This document shows, piece by piece, positions 1 through 9,487 of a stretch of DNA of 64,000 nt. The notes beneath the pieces were generated by a model. That model ran no database searches. It saw only the letters and a list, made by a program, of their open reading frames with translations, and was not told the origin of the DNA. The DNA is taken from the NCBI RefSeq assembly GCF_030506305.1, contig NZ_CP119421.1:1294354-1358353 (forward strand), written 5' to 3'. Both the position numbers and the translations under genes were made by a program. Positions within the stretch are counted from its first letter, which is position 1, and every line of letters starts with the position of its first letter. The stretch is from Porifericola rhodea. Lineage in GTDB: Bacteria > Bacteroidota > Bacteroidia > Cytophagales > Cyclobacteriaceae.

Positions 1-727
1 ACCAGCTATTGCCTTGTTTATAGGCCGTAAAGATACGTTCAACAATTTTCCCTCTCTCTTCGCGTACGGCAGTATAGGCAAGCATGCTTTCATCTGCAGT
101 TACCAAAGGATTGTACTCTGTATATTCTGAGTTGATATCTTCAAAACTACGGATGATAATTCCTTTATTCTCATTGATCAGGAAAAGTGCATTTTTGCAT
201 ATCTTAAGCTGTTGATTTACTTCAGCTAATTCCTTTTTGTCTCCTGCTACTGACTTCTTGTATTTTTCGTAATGAGAAATTGCCTTTTCTATCTGAATAT
301 CTTTATGGTACATCTGCCCCAGATAATAGTGTATTTTTTCAGGGATTTCGCTTCCTGATTTACGGCTAAATGCACTTTCCAGATAAGGTAAGCCCTTGTA
401 CTGCTCATTCAATTGAGGGGCATAAGTATAACATACACCCAGGCGATAGTATACCATAGGGTCATTTACTCCGTTATCCACTGCCTGCTGGTATAGCGGC
501 AGTGCTGCTTCGTAGTTTTTGGCAAGTTCGAAGAACTTGTTGGCCCGATCTACCAAAGCACCATCTGACCCTTGTGCCTGTACATAAGGAGTTAAGCACG
601 TAATACTCCACACACATAGCAACAAAACACAGATTTTATGGTAACTCCAGGCCTTTTTTCTACCTTCTGTTTTTGCAAACAGACTGCTAATTCCAGATTT
701 TACTTTGAGGTAATACACTTCTTTCAT
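1..727 (-). CDS. PorE-like TPR/PD40 protein, T9SS-associated (3' part outside window)
   Basis: Only the first 242 codons are in the window; the frame is open to the window edge. The N-terminus has a long basic lead and a hydrophobic segment at about residues 30-50 ending near VQAQG, consistent with a signal peptide. It is followed by helical repeats of tetratricopeptide type (YYRLGVCYTYAP, IHYYLGQMYHKD). The last visible part (YNPLVTADESMLAYTAVRE) looks like the first blade of a PD40/WD40-like propeller. Known family: proteins with TPR, PD40 propeller and a C-terminal OmpA domain, such as PorE of Porphyromonas, link the type IX machinery to peptidoglycan. Whether this one carries an OmpA domain cannot be seen. 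It lies downstream of an M48 protease and PorP/SprF on the same strand, which fits a T9SS role. The start is the ATG at 725-727. Confidence 0.7.
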   Translation of the reverse strand, partial: MKEVYYLKVKSGISSLFAKTEGRKKAWSYHKICVLLLCVWSITCLTPYVQAQGSDGALVDRANKFFELAKNYEAALPLYQQAVDNGVNDPMVYYRLGVCYTYAPQLNEQYKGLPYLESAFSRKSGSEIPEKIHYYLGQMYHKDIQIEKAISHYEKYKKSVAGDKKELAEVNQQLKICKNALFLINENKGIIIRSFEDINSEYTEYNPLVTADESMLAYTAVREERGKIVERIFTAYKQGNSW

Positions 728-886
728 GTGCGACGGTTAATAAATTTAACTGTTTTTGTGCCTTAACAGACACATTTAACACTGACGAAAGCTAGATATT
801 TTACCTGCCTAACTAAAACGGAAATACTTTCAAACCTGCAATGTGTAAGATTTGCAGATCAATGCAGTCCTAATTATATGTTTAAC

Positions 887-2131
887 TTATGCTGTAGTAT
901 ATTTTTTTATAGCGTTTAGGCGGGCTAGTAAAGGAGGGTGAGAATAATGAACAAACACATACCACGAATGAGGCAGCAGGTTGCTCATGTTATGTACAGA
1001 CAACTTTTTTAGTGCCGCAGCCAAAGCAGTTGACTGATAAGTACTGGCGGCATAAGCGTCAGCTTCATACTCATTTTTTCTACTCCAGATATTCATGAGC
1101 AGACCAGTAACTGTACTAATTGGAGAGAACAAAATTCCGAAAGCTATCAAATTGATATGTACCGAAAGGCTATTGCCTCCCAGCGCATAAGATAAATTTT
1201 GGTTAAAGACCAATAATGACAAAATATAGAGAGTAAAGCCTATTTGAAGTATAGAGAAAAGCATACCTGTGAGTATGTGCTTCTTTTTGTAATGTCCTAC
1301 CTCATGAGCAATTATGGCAACCAGCTCTTCCACACTATGATTTTCTATCAGAGTATCGTATAACACGACTTTTTTCTGCTTTCCTATACCTGAAAAAAAG
1401 GCATTGGACTTAGTGGAGCGCTTAGAACCGTCAATCACAAATACATTTTTGATTGGAAAATTGACCTTTCTCCCATATTCTTCTATAGCTGAACGCAGTT
1501 CTCCTTCTTCCAAAGGCCTTAGTTTATTAAATATCGGCACAAATATAGTTGTGTAAAACATATTAAGCACTAACATGACCACGGCAGCCACTGCCCAGAA
1601 GTATAGCCAGAAATTCTGACCGATATTAATAAGAAGAAACAAAAAAATGTAAGCTAAAACTCCACCCAGAAGGGCCGTCAATACGTACCCTTTGAGTTTA
1701 TCCAGGCAGAATGTTTGAAGGTTCATTTTGTTAAACCCAAACTTTTCTTCTATAACAAAGGTGGCATATAACTGAAAAGGAATCGTAATTAAATCTGAGG
1801 CAATGTATAATATCCCAAAATATGCCAAAGCTCTCCACAACTGATCAGACACATAGGCTTGCAATTGAATATCTAACCATCCAAAGAAACCACTGGCTAA
1901 CAACACCATTGATAACACAAAACTAAAGCTTGAGCTGAGCATTGAAAAACGCTCGTTAGCCCGCTGATAATCTAGGGACTGCTGATATTTATCCGCATCA
2001 TATATACCCTGAAGGGCTTCAGGTAAACTATGTTTTTTGTTTTTACGATTGAGCGCGCTTAAAAATTGCTCTAACACAAAGTCGAGCACTACTATCAGCA
2101 GGATAATATATAGAAGAGTAGAAGCTTGCAT
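887..2131 (-). CDS. M48 family (Ste24/CAAX protease-like) membrane metallopeptidase
   Basis: This is an integral membrane zinc endopeptidase of the Ste24/HtpX class. Counting from the chosen start, the HExxH zinc site (AHEVGH) is at about residues 275-280 and the third ligand lies in NEYEADAYA near residue 356. The SNAFFSG motif typical of Ste24-type enzymes precedes the zinc site. Several hydrophobic segments lie in the N-terminal half and two more flank the region after the HExxH, as in the M48 N-terminal domain family. The open frame extends four codons further to a TTG, but the ATG at 2131 (MQASTLLY) is the more natural start. The gene sits between PorP/SprF and the PorE-like gene on the same strand. 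Family knowledge suggests membrane protein quality control; an involvement in secretion is only inferred from position. Confidence 0.9.
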   Translation of the reverse strand: MQASTLLYIILLIVVLDFVLEQFLSALNRKNKKHSLPEALQGIYDADKYQQSLDYQRANERFSMLSSSFSFVLSMVLLASGFFGWLDIQLQAYVSDQLWRALAYFGILYIASDLITIPFQLYATFVIEEKFGFNKMNLQTFCLDKLKGYVLTALLGGVLAYIFLFLLINIGQNFWLYFWAVAAVVMLVLNMFYTTIFVPIFNKLRPLEEGELRSAIEEYGRKVNFPIKNVFVIDGSKRSTKSNAFFSGIGKQKKVVLYDTLIENHSVEELVAIIAHEVGHYKKKHILTGMLFSILQIGFTLYILSLLVFNQNLSYALGGNSLSVHINLIAFGILFSPISTVTGLLMNIWSRKNEYEADAYAASTYQSTALAAALKKLSVHNMSNLLPHSWYVFVHYSHPPLLARLNAIKKYTTA

Positions 2132-2201
2132 AGAGAATATCAAAACACAAGCTTAGAAATTTTTTGTGAAAAGGAAAATGAAGAGCCAGGGATAATTGCT
2201 T

Positions 2202-3236
2202 TTAGAAGCGCGGACAAGGCAGGCTCATAATGCTTCTTGGCGGTTTACTCGGATCGCGAAGCGAAAAGTGGTATACCAAAGAAATTTCATGGGCACCTCC
2301 GCTCTGAATCCCTAAACCAGAAATGGTGTAGTCAAAGCTGTAGCCGATATTAATATCACCAACCATTAAACCCACTAGCGCAATTACTGATTCATTATTT
2401 GGAAATTCGTCTAACTGCCGAACTGGTAGTCCTCTGTACCACATACCAAATACAATAGGCTCATAAGTCAGATACATACCCAGATCTAACTGGTCAAAGT
2501 TACCTTGCTTTTTATACTGAAAAGTAGGTGTTAAGCTACGCTCAAGTCCTTTATCATTAAATCCATACCTACGAAAACCTGCTGGTAATAGTATGCGATA
2601 TCCCCCATGAAAAGTGCTTTTCATCTGTAAGCGGCTTTCTTCACCTACCAGAGACTGATTAGGTGTATTTACATGATGAGCAGCATAACCAAAGTAGAAA
2701 TTCTCACTAAAAATTAGCCCCCCCAGTGATAAATCCACAAAAAACTTACTTGTGCCAGTATTAAATTGTTCTGCAGATACATCTGAAATTACACCGGTTT
2801 CATCAAGCTGATCACCAAAAACAAGCTTGTCAAAATTGATATCTCGATTATAAAAGGCGACCTGTGCCCCAGGGCGGAAAGTAAGCCATTCGTTAATTCT
2901 AAGCTGATAAGCATACTGCAAACCCAAGCTAATAGACTGTAAACCAGCCAAGCCCTCGCGATCTCCGTTAAGAATAACGCCTACTCCACTATTATAATCC
3001 TCAAAAAAGTGGTCAAAATAAACAGAAGCAGTAGTAAAGTTAGCTTGTAAAGAAGGCCACTGGCTTCTGAAATTTAGGCCTACTCTGCTCAATTCGGTAG
3101 AACCTGCAAAGGCAGGATTCAGATATAGAGGAGCCGCATAATACTGTGAAAATTGCGGATCTTGAGCATATAAATGGCTAATATTAATAGTAATAAGGCC
3201 AAAAACAACGAGCAGCTTCGTAACAATCTTTTGCAT
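2202..3236 (-). CDS. PorP/SprF family type IX secretion system membrane protein
   Basis: The protein has 344 residues with a clear signal peptide (hydrophobic stretch ending ISHLYAQ) followed by the family hallmark DPQFSQYYAAPLYLNPAFAG. The rest alternates short amphipathic strands and turns, as expected for an outer-membrane beta-barrel. In Flavobacterium SprF and Porphyromonas PorP, members pair with the secretion machinery and often with a specific giant cell-surface protein encoded nearby. Here a giant protein with a gliding-type sorting domain is divergently encoded 370 bases away, and a PorE-like gene lies downstream on the same strand. This is the usual arrangement of a dedicated secretion or anchoring partner; the pairing itself is an inference. 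Confidence 0.93.
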   Translation of the reverse strand: MQKIVTKLLVVFGLITINISHLYAQDPQFSQYYAAPLYLNPAFAGSTELSRVGLNFRSQWPSLQANFTTASVYFDHFFEDYNSGVGVILNGDREGLAGLQSISLGLQYAYQLRINEWLTFRPGAQVAFYNRDINFDKLVFGDQLDETGVISDVSAEQFNTGTSKFFVDLSLGGLIFSENFYFGYAAHHVNTPNQSLVGEESRLQMKSTFHGGYRILLPAGFRRYGFNDKGLERSLTPTFQYKKQGNFDQLDLGMYLTYEPIVFGMWYRGLPVRQLDEFPNNESVIALVGLMVGDINIGYSFDYTISGLGIQSGGAHEISLVYHFSLRDPSKPPRSIMSLPCPRF

Positions 3237-3606
3237 CCAAACCTATTAGTTTACAGCGAATCGCTTTTTGTATAAGCGTTGAAAATTAGTAATTATTGTG
3301 AGAAAAGCCTCAATTAATCTCCTAAACCCTTGCTGTCAAAGATAGTTTTTGCTTATACATACTATTAAGAGTAAGCCTTAAATAAATTACAGGTATTGGA
3401 ATTCTATGTTTTTGCAATAAAAGGATAAACATCAGGCACAAAAAAGGTTAGTCATTAAGAAGTATAAATACGTAAACTCAAGAAGTGAAGAACTACGCTT
3501 ATTATTTTAAAGCGCCTAAAATGCTTACATAGCACATGAAAGCCCTGGTTTTTTCGTTATCATGCATACACGTAACTTTAGCATATATTATTAAGATAAA
3601 GGCAAA
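3237..3606. other. divergent intergenic region with two promoters expected
   Basis: This 370-base AT-rich spacer separates PorP/SprF (minus) from the giant secreted protein (plus). It contains an exact -7 box for the minus gene and a near-match TAACTTTA at about 3573-3580 placed 27 bases before the plus-strand ATG. No open reading frame, repeat or RNA gene was recognised. Confidence 0.5.
3337..3344 (-). promoter_or_regulatory. candidate Bacteroidota -7 box for PorP/SprF
   Basis: On the minus strand this octamer reads TATCTTTG, an exact match to the Bacteroidota -7 consensus TAnnTTTG, about 93 bases before the PorP/SprF start. I see no convincing -33 TTTG at the usual spacing, so support is limited to the -7 element. 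Confidence 0.4.
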
Positions 3607-6600
3607 ATGTTGAACAGATTCATCCTGATTGGAGCAAGTTTTTGCTGCCTTTTTTGCTGGTTAAGCTTGCTTTCTCCTACAGTTTATGCCCAGGGAAGAA
3701 CGGATAATAACTGGATTTTCGGTAGTACCGGCCAGGGTATCCGTTTTAACTTCTCTGACGACTCACTGGCAAGCGACCCACAAAACAGCCAGGTGCTGGG
3801 ACAAGGTAGTAGCGCGGTAGCCACAGATCCGCAGAGCGGAGAAATTCTCTTTTACACTGATGGTAGTATTGTCTATGATGCTCAGGGCAACACCTTTAAT
3901 ATCACCAATGGTGATCCCAATGGTGAGCAGCATGTCGTCATTTCTCCTATTCCTGGAAGTACAGATGAATTCTATCTTTTTTACAGGGATACTAATGGAG
4001 ACCTTCAGTCATATACTGTTACTGTAAATACCAGCAGTGGCGGCTACCCAGCAATAAGCTCATTTAACGGTCCTAATGCTGTAAGTGGTTTCACCGATGC
4101 CGAAGCAGTTGCCCTTATTCCTAACCCCAATGGCGATAGTTACTGGCTAGTTTCTAAAATAGATGGCACCTCTACCTATCAGTATGCTGAAGTTACAAAT
4201 GCAGGGGTAGGGCCTATACAAAACTATCAGGCTGGAGCGGATGGAGCCAGCAATATAGGTAACAGCACAGGTCTGGATTTTAATGCTGCCACTAATCAGC
4301 TGGCAGTAGCTGGTCAGAACGGATTTCATGTTCTAAGTTTTGATCCTCAAAGCGGCACTTTTGGGTATATCAATAGTGGCAATACTGCCGCTTACGATGT
4401 GGCTTGGTCAGGTGATGGCAGCAAACTTTACATCTCCGATGGAGCAGGAGGAAATATTTATCAATATAACCTGGACAATACGCCTCCAAGCTTAACATCT
4501 TTACGTAACGCGATTGGCCTGGGAGGAAGTTCTATAAACGGTCTACAGAGAGGGCCTGATGGAAGCATTTACTTTCTTTATGATCAGGGAGGGCAGTCTT
4601 TAGTAGGCAGTATTAATGATGCAGACAGTGTGTTCAATTTGCTTTCATATGATTTAGCTTTGTTGGACGGCACCGATTTTGGGGGCAGGCGCTTCTCTGA
4701 AACTGCTCCGGCAGCCACTCCTGATTATAGCTTTAACGTTAACCAGGTAGGCCAATGCGCTAACAATCCGGTACAGCTGATACCTCAGTTCCAGGATCCT
4801 AATATTCCCGAACCCGACAGCATAGTTTGGAATATAGATGGGCAAAACTTTAGTGGCATCTCTCCTACTTTTACTCCAGAGCAGGCAGCCTCATATACCG
4901 CTACCGCTTTTTGGGGAGACACATCTATTACAGTGTCTGGAGGAGCAAATGTTCAGCAATTTGACCTACAGATACCGCTGGTACAGGATACTACCATCTG
5001 CCCGGGAGAGCCTACTCCCTTAAGTGCAGAACCTCAAAGTGGAGGCGGACAAGGCGGAGGCACGGGAGGTGGAACTGGTGGAGGAAGTTATCAATACTAC
5101 TGGAGTACAGGTGAAACCACCTCAGAAATAGAAATAGATGAAGCAGGTGTATACTGGGTGCTTGTCACCGACGCCTCTGGCTGCACTGCTTATGCAGAGT
5201 CTAACGTAAAAGAGTACCAGATAGAGAATCAAACTTATAACGTGTGGTATTTTGGTAATGGTGCGGGCATAGACTTTAATACGCTTTATGATAGAGATAA
5301 CCCTGATGAAGGCGGAGAAATTACGCCTATTGGAGATGGAGCCCAGACCGCTCCCGAAGGCGTAGCAGCAGTATCAGACGGTAATGGGGATATACTTTTT
5401 TACACCGACGGTCAAACTGTATTTTTTAAAGACCGAACTACCGGAGACCATATAACCTTGCCCGATGCCAACGGCCAGCCGGTGCAAATAGGAAGCAAAG
5501 AGTCTAGTACCGTAGGCATGGTACAGGTGCCAGGGGCAGACGGAATGTATTACGTTTTTACGGCTACCCCCGTAGAAAGTGGTGCTTACGAACTTAATTA
5601 TGCTATTGTTGACCTCAAGCAACAAGCAGTAATTTCTGCTAATAACCTTTTATTTAGCAAAAGCACAGAGCGTATAACTATATATGGTGGTAATGGAGGA
5701 AATGCCACATTGGTAGCACACGAATATGGTAATAATACTTTCCGTGCTTACCCTATTACTGAACAGGGTATTGGCTCTCCTGTGCTCTCTTCTGTAGGCT
5801 CAGTACATGACCTGGGCGAGCCCGATGAAGCCAGAGGGTATATGAAAATTGGTGGCGACTCTAGTGGCACTGTATTGGCTGTTGCCTTACCCGATCGTGT
5901 GGAGCTTTTCAATTTCGACACCCAGACATTAGAGCTAAGCGATCCGGTTACTGTAGATTTTAGTGGACAAAACGCCCAGCCTTACGGTATAGAGTTTTTT
6001 ACAGATACTTTAGATAACACTGTATTGCTGGTATCTACAGACAATGGCCTTTTTACTACCAATATTGAACGTCCGGTTACAGAAGGTTCCATTACGATTA
6101 CTCGTGACCCTGACTTTTCCGGAAACTACGGCGCTATACAAAGAGGTCCTGATGGACAACTTTATCTGGCACAGGAGGGGGCTTCCTCTTTGCTGGCCGT
6201 AAACGTAGATCCTAATACCGGAGATGTAAGCGAAGTTAATTCTGTAGAGCTCCCTAATGGAGCTACCAGTGGCTTAGGTTTACCAGACTATGTAGACTTT
6301 GGAGGCAACTCTTTCCCCGAGCCAAATATTACGGTAGACAATGCCTGTGTGGGCAACGAAATCAATTTCTCTGCACAGGGCCGAGATAATGTAATAGAGA
6401 CTTATAGCTGGGAGCTTCGCAGAAGCGATGGTATTACAATAGGCCTCCCCGATTCTGTCAGATCATTACAGAGTTTTACATTTACTCTGGATAGTGTAGG
6501 CACTTATGAAGCCAGAGTTACCCTCTCTAACCCCTGCGACGCAGATACTGTTCTTATCCAGAGCTTTGATGTGGGGCAGTCAGCGGAGGTTACTTTACCA

Positions 6601-8958
6601 GAAAGTGTTAACCTATGTAATGGTGGAGTAGAGGTTAGTGCTATAGACCCAGGTACGCCTGATATTGCTAACTACACCTTTAGCTGGGTACAGGTAGGCC
6701 AGGTGGGTGGTGGCAATCTACCAGACCAGAATACCATTACCATTACTGAAGGCGGTGAGTACACTGTTACGGTTACCAATGTAGATGGCTGCGAAAGCGA
6801 AGGTTTTGTATTTGTGGTTGATACCAGGCCAGAGATTAACTTACCAGAAGACTTTACCCTCTGCCAAAATGAAACCAGAGAACTTGATGTAGAAATCCCT
6901 AGCCCTGGTGACCCCGGCTATGAGTGGATTGTCTTAGATGCAAATGATCAAACCGTAGCAACCAGCAATGAACCGGTTATTGAGGTAAGTGAATTAACAC
7001 CTAACCCCGGTGTGTTCCGCTACACAGTTACTGTTACGGATGATGCTCCCGAAGCCTGCTTTATCCAGGATACTGTAGTAGTAACTATTGAACAAGCGCC
7101 CGTAGTTAGCGCTACAGCCCAACCTACTTCTAACTGTGGGGTAGATGACGGGGCTATTACATTGGACTTGAACGGAGCAGATCCTTCCACGCTTACTTTT
7201 AGCTGGACTAACTCAAGTGGCTCCGTAGTAAGTACTGTACAAAACCCTTCTAATCTGCCTGCAGGGGCCTATATCGTAAATGTAACCAATAGCCAGGGGT
7301 GTGTGGCCAATGCTAGTGCCGCCGTGGAAGATCAGGGTGCAGATTTCAATATTGATAATGTAAGTACCATTGATTCCGGCTGCGATGACAACAGCGGCAT
7401 CATTACCGTAACTATTGATGACCAAAATACGCCAGCAGTATTTCCTGTTAGCTGGACTTTATCGGGCAATGGAGTAAACCGTAGTGGCTCTGCCCCTGCT
7501 ACTTCTCGTGATGCCTCTGGTTTTACCCCTATTGATATTCCAGGGCTATCTGCTGGCTTCTACAATGTAGAAATCAGAAGTGCAGGAAACTGCTTACAAG
7601 CCAGAACAGATATAGAGGTTCCGGTAAATGAAGATTCAGTAGAATTTGACCTTGTAGAAAGCCCGATAAGTGTATGCGGTCCTACGGCTACTATCCGGGT
7701 AGATTACAACCCTACCGGAGGTGAGGTATGGCAATTCAGATGGTTCCGTCCAAATGGTACTGAAATACCTACTTCTGATAATCAAAGATCATCGCTTAAT
7801 TTAAATAGTGGAAACTTCCAGTCTGGCGTTTATATGGTAGAAGTAACTAACCTGAACCGCCCAGATTTATGCCCTGGTACCCAGGAGGTAAGAGTTACTT
7901 TTGGTGATCCTTTTGATTTTGATATTGTGGAAGTAGAGCCCGATAATAGTTGCCAGACCGGAGAAAAGCAGTTAACGGTCAACTTTATACCAGAGAGTGC
8001 AGCTAGCCGCGATCTTATCTATAACTGGACACTTAATGGACAAAGTGTAGGTGCTTTACAAACTATCACAGTTAGAGAAAGCGGGAGCTACAACCTGAGC
8101 ATCAGAGAGCGAAATAACTCTGCCTGTATTTTCAATGACGAACTACCCGTACAGGTAAGTCAGCCTATCTCTGTGAATATATTGTATGGAAATGCTTGTG
8201 CAGATGGCTCTTCTATCCCTCTTTTCGCCTCAGTAAGCACTGAAGGTACTGATAGCCTGACCTACCGTTGGTATCGTCCGGATGGCACACGCATACAAGC
8301 CAGTAACCCCGGTCCTGCCGGTGCAGGTGACTCTTTGCAGGTACTTGCAGACATGCCGGAAGGAGAATACAGAGTGGAAGTTGAAACTTCAGGAGGCTGC
8401 TTTGCGGAAGCCACTGCCAGCATAATGCGCAACCCCTTGCCAGATGCTGAACTAGGTCCTAGTCAGATCATTTGCACTCAAGACCCTGATCCGGCAATCA
8501 GCAGCGTAGTACTTGAAGTGGGCTTTGCGCCAGAGATATACTGGACTACCCCTAAAGGAGATTTTGTAAATACTAACAATGTAATTGCTGATGTGGGCGG
8601 TACATATATTGTAGAAATGATTAATGAGTTTGGGTGTAGTAGTATAGACTCAATTGAAATTGTTGACGACTGCCGTCCGAGAATTGTGGCACCTAATGCC
8701 TTCCGTCCGGATGGGGTTAATAACACTTTCTTTGTTTATCCTAAATATGTATCTGCGGAAGATTTTGATATCAAGATCTTTAACCGATGGGGAGAACTGG
8801 TATTTCAATCCAGCGACCCTAATTTCCGTTGGGATGGTACTTATAATGGAAAGGAAGCTCCTCTGGGCACCTATCCATACGTCATTCAGTACAAATCATC
8901 TACTAATGAAACCGGAGAACTATTAGAGCAAAGAGGAGGCATTACAATTGTGAGGTAA
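3607..8958 (+). CDS. giant secreted protein with two propeller-like modules, Ig/PKD-like repeats and CHU_C (gliding-type) T9SS sorting domain
   Basis: The protein has 1783 residues. A signal peptide ends near residue 29 (TVYAQ). A propeller-like module starts at about residue 34 (NNWIFGSTGQGIRFNF) and contains GEILFYTDGS and QRGPDGSIYF. A PKD/Ig-like segment and a glycine-rich linker at about 479-492 follow. A second copy of the module starts at about 543 (YNVWYFGNGAGIDFN) with the matching GDILFYTDGQ and QRGPDGQLYL. From about 900 to 1690 there are Cys-containing Ig/PKD-like repeats ending in patterns such as EGGEYTVTVTNVDGCES. The C-terminus from about 1695 (APNAFRPDGVNNTF, IFNRWGELVFQS, WDGTYNG, GTYPYVIQY) is a complete CHU_C/gliding-motility-associated domain, a type B T9SS signal. 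The protein should be exported by T9SS and act as a surface or released adhesin; the ligand is unknown. It is divergent from PorP/SprF. Confidence 0.93.
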   Translation: MLNRFILIGASFCCLFCWLSLLSPTVYAQGRTDNNWIFGSTGQGIRFNFSDDSLASDPQNSQVLGQGSSAVATDPQSGEILFYTDGSIVYDAQGNTFNITNGDPNGEQHVVISPIPGSTDEFYLFYRDTNGDLQSYTVTVNTSSGGYPAISSFNGPNAVSGFTDAEAVALIPNPNGDSYWLVSKIDGTSTYQYAEVTNAGVGPIQNYQAGADGASNIGNSTGLDFNAATNQLAVAGQNGFHVLSFDPQSGTFGYINSGNTAAYDVAWSGDGSKLYISDGAGGNIYQYNLDNTPPSLTSLRNAIGLGGSSINGLQRGPDGSIYFLYDQGGQSLVGSINDADSVFNLLSYDLALLDGTDFGGRRFSETAPAATPDYSFNVNQVGQCANNPVQLIPQFQDPNIPEPDSIVWNIDGQNFSGISPTFTPEQAASYTATAFWGDTSITVSGGANVQQFDLQIPLVQDTTICPGEPTPLSAEPQSGGGQGGGTGGGTGGGSYQYYWSTGETTSEIEIDEAGVYWVLVTDASGCTAYAESNVKEYQIENQTYNVWYFGNGAGIDFNTLYDRDNPDEGGEITPIGDGAQTAPEGVAAVSDGNGDILFYTDGQTVFFKDRTTGDHITLPDANGQPVQIGSKESSTVGMVQVPGADGMYYVFTATPVESGAYELNYAIVDLKQQAVISANNLLFSKSTERITIYGGNGGNATLVAHEYGNNTFRAYPITEQGIGSPVLSSVGSVHDLGEPDEARGYMKIGGDSSGTVLAVALPDRVELFNFDTQTLELSDPVTVDFSGQNAQPYGIEFFTDTLDNTVLLVSTDNGLFTTNIERPVTEGSITITRDPDFSGNYGAIQRGPDGQLYLAQEGASSLLAVNVDPNTGDVSEVNSVELPNGATSGLGLPDYVDFGGNSFPEPNITVDNACVGNEINFSAQGRDNVIETYSWELRRSDGITIGLPDSVRSLQSFTFTLDSVGTYEARVTLSNPCDADTVLIQSFDVGQSAEVTLPESVNLCNGGVEVSAIDPGTPDIANYTFSWVQVGQVGGGNLPDQNTITITEGGEYTVTVTNVDGCESEGFVFVVDTRPEINLPEDFTLCQNETRELDVEIPSPGDPGYEWIVLDANDQTVATSNEPVIEVSELTPNPGVFRYTVTVTDDAPEACFIQDTVVVTIEQAPVVSATAQPTSNCGVDDGAITLDLNGADPSTLTFSWTNSSGSVVSTVQNPSNLPAGAYIVNVTNSQGCVANASAAVEDQGADFNIDNVSTIDSGCDDNSGIITVTIDDQNTPAVFPVSWTLSGNGVNRSGSAPATSRDASGFTPIDIPGLSAGFYNVEIRSAGNCLQARTDIEVPVNEDSVEFDLVESPISVCGPTATIRVDYNPTGGEVWQFRWFRPNGTEIPTSDNQRSSLNLNSGNFQSGVYMVEVTNLNRPDLCPGTQEVRVTFGDPFDFDIVEVEPDNSCQTGEKQLTVNFIPESAASRDLIYNWTLNGQSVGALQTITVRESGSYNLSIRERNNSACIFNDELPVQVSQPISVNILYGNACADGSSIPLFASVSTEGTDSLTYRWYRPDGTRIQASNPGPAGAGDSLQVLADMPEGEYRVEVETSGGCFAEATASIMRNPLPDAELGPSQIICTQDPDPAISSVVLEVGFAPEIYWTTPKGDFVNTNNVIADVGGTYIVEMINEFGCSSIDSIEIVDDCRPRIVAPNAFRPDGVNNTFFVYPKYVSAEDFDIKIFNRWGELVFQSSDPNFRWDGTYNGKEAPLGTYPYVIQYKSSTNETGELLEQRGGITIVR

Positions 8959-8980
8959 GCAAAACTAATGTCAATAAAAG

Positions 8981-9025
8981 AAAGCCGCTTTGGGATAAAG
9001 TATTATTCTAAAGCGGCTTTTTCTT
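8981..9025. terminator. bidirectional Rho-independent terminator
   Basis: A perfect 11-bp stem, AAAGCCGCTTT at 8981-8991 and AAAGCGGCTTT at 9010-9020, is separated by an 18-base loop. It is followed by a T-rich run on the plus strand and by TCTTTT on the minus strand. It serves the giant-protein gene and the convergent DUF2062 gene, whose last codons and stop (9008-9010) lie inside the hairpin. Confidence 0.75.
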
Positions 9026-9487
9026 TTTAAAGCGAACAATAATCATAAAAAAAAGCAGGTACAGTAACACCCCCAGCAAAACTGATACTATTGCCCAGGC
9101 CCCTAAAGCCCCTATAATAGAGTACCATATCTGATTCATATAACTGAGGGGAGCCAACTGAATATTTTCCACAATTTTTTCAGGCGCTATCTCCAGCTTT
9201 CCAATACTAAAAAGCCATTCTCCTAAACGGATAAAGGGTACAAAAAGGATAATCTGTAATGGCATTGCTGCATACAAGACCGCTATTGCTAAAGGAATAT
9301 TAAGGCGCCACCAGGCGGCAATAGCAGCACAGACAGCTGTGATAAACCCGAATACAGGAATAATACCCAATACCACACCTAAGCTAATGGTAAGTGCCAA
9401 TTTTTGCGCAGACATACCCTGACGTAAAAGCTTACGCAACAGTACCACAGCACGGCTTTGCTTTATTTTATCCAATATTCTCATCAT
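9008..9487 (-). CDS. DUF2062 domain inner-membrane protein
   Basis: This is a small membrane protein of 159 residues from the ATG at 9487; an upstream in-frame TTG at 9508 would add seven residues. The N-terminal cationic segment (DKIKQSRAVVLLRKLLRQG) precedes a hydrophobic region with the pattern ISLGVVLGIIPVFGFIT and a second membrane region rich in Ile, Leu and Pro (YAAMPLQIILFVPF), which is the usual DUF2062 layout. The C-terminus is highly basic (KKKK). The molecular function of the family is unknown. The gene is convergent with the giant secreted protein gene and shares its terminator hairpin. Confidence 0.82.
   Translation of the reverse strand: MMRILDKIKQSRAVVLLRKLLRQGMSAQKLALTISLGVVLGIIPVFGFITAVCAAIAAWWRLNIPLAIAVLYAAMPLQIILFVPFIRLGEWLFSIGKLEIAPEKIVENIQLAPLSYMNQIWYSIIGALGAWAIVSVLLGVLLYLLFFMIIVRFKKKKPL

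Noticed and set aside
5038-5085. Repeated GGN codons as a CRISPR or satellite repeat
   Set aside because: The repeat is in frame within a coding region and encodes a glycine-rich linker.
5374-5625. Minus-strand open frame inside the giant protein gene
   Set aside because: Antisense frame within a clear coding region; the translation has no domain or signal and tracks the codon bias of the sense gene. The same holds for the other antisense frames in long genes of this window.
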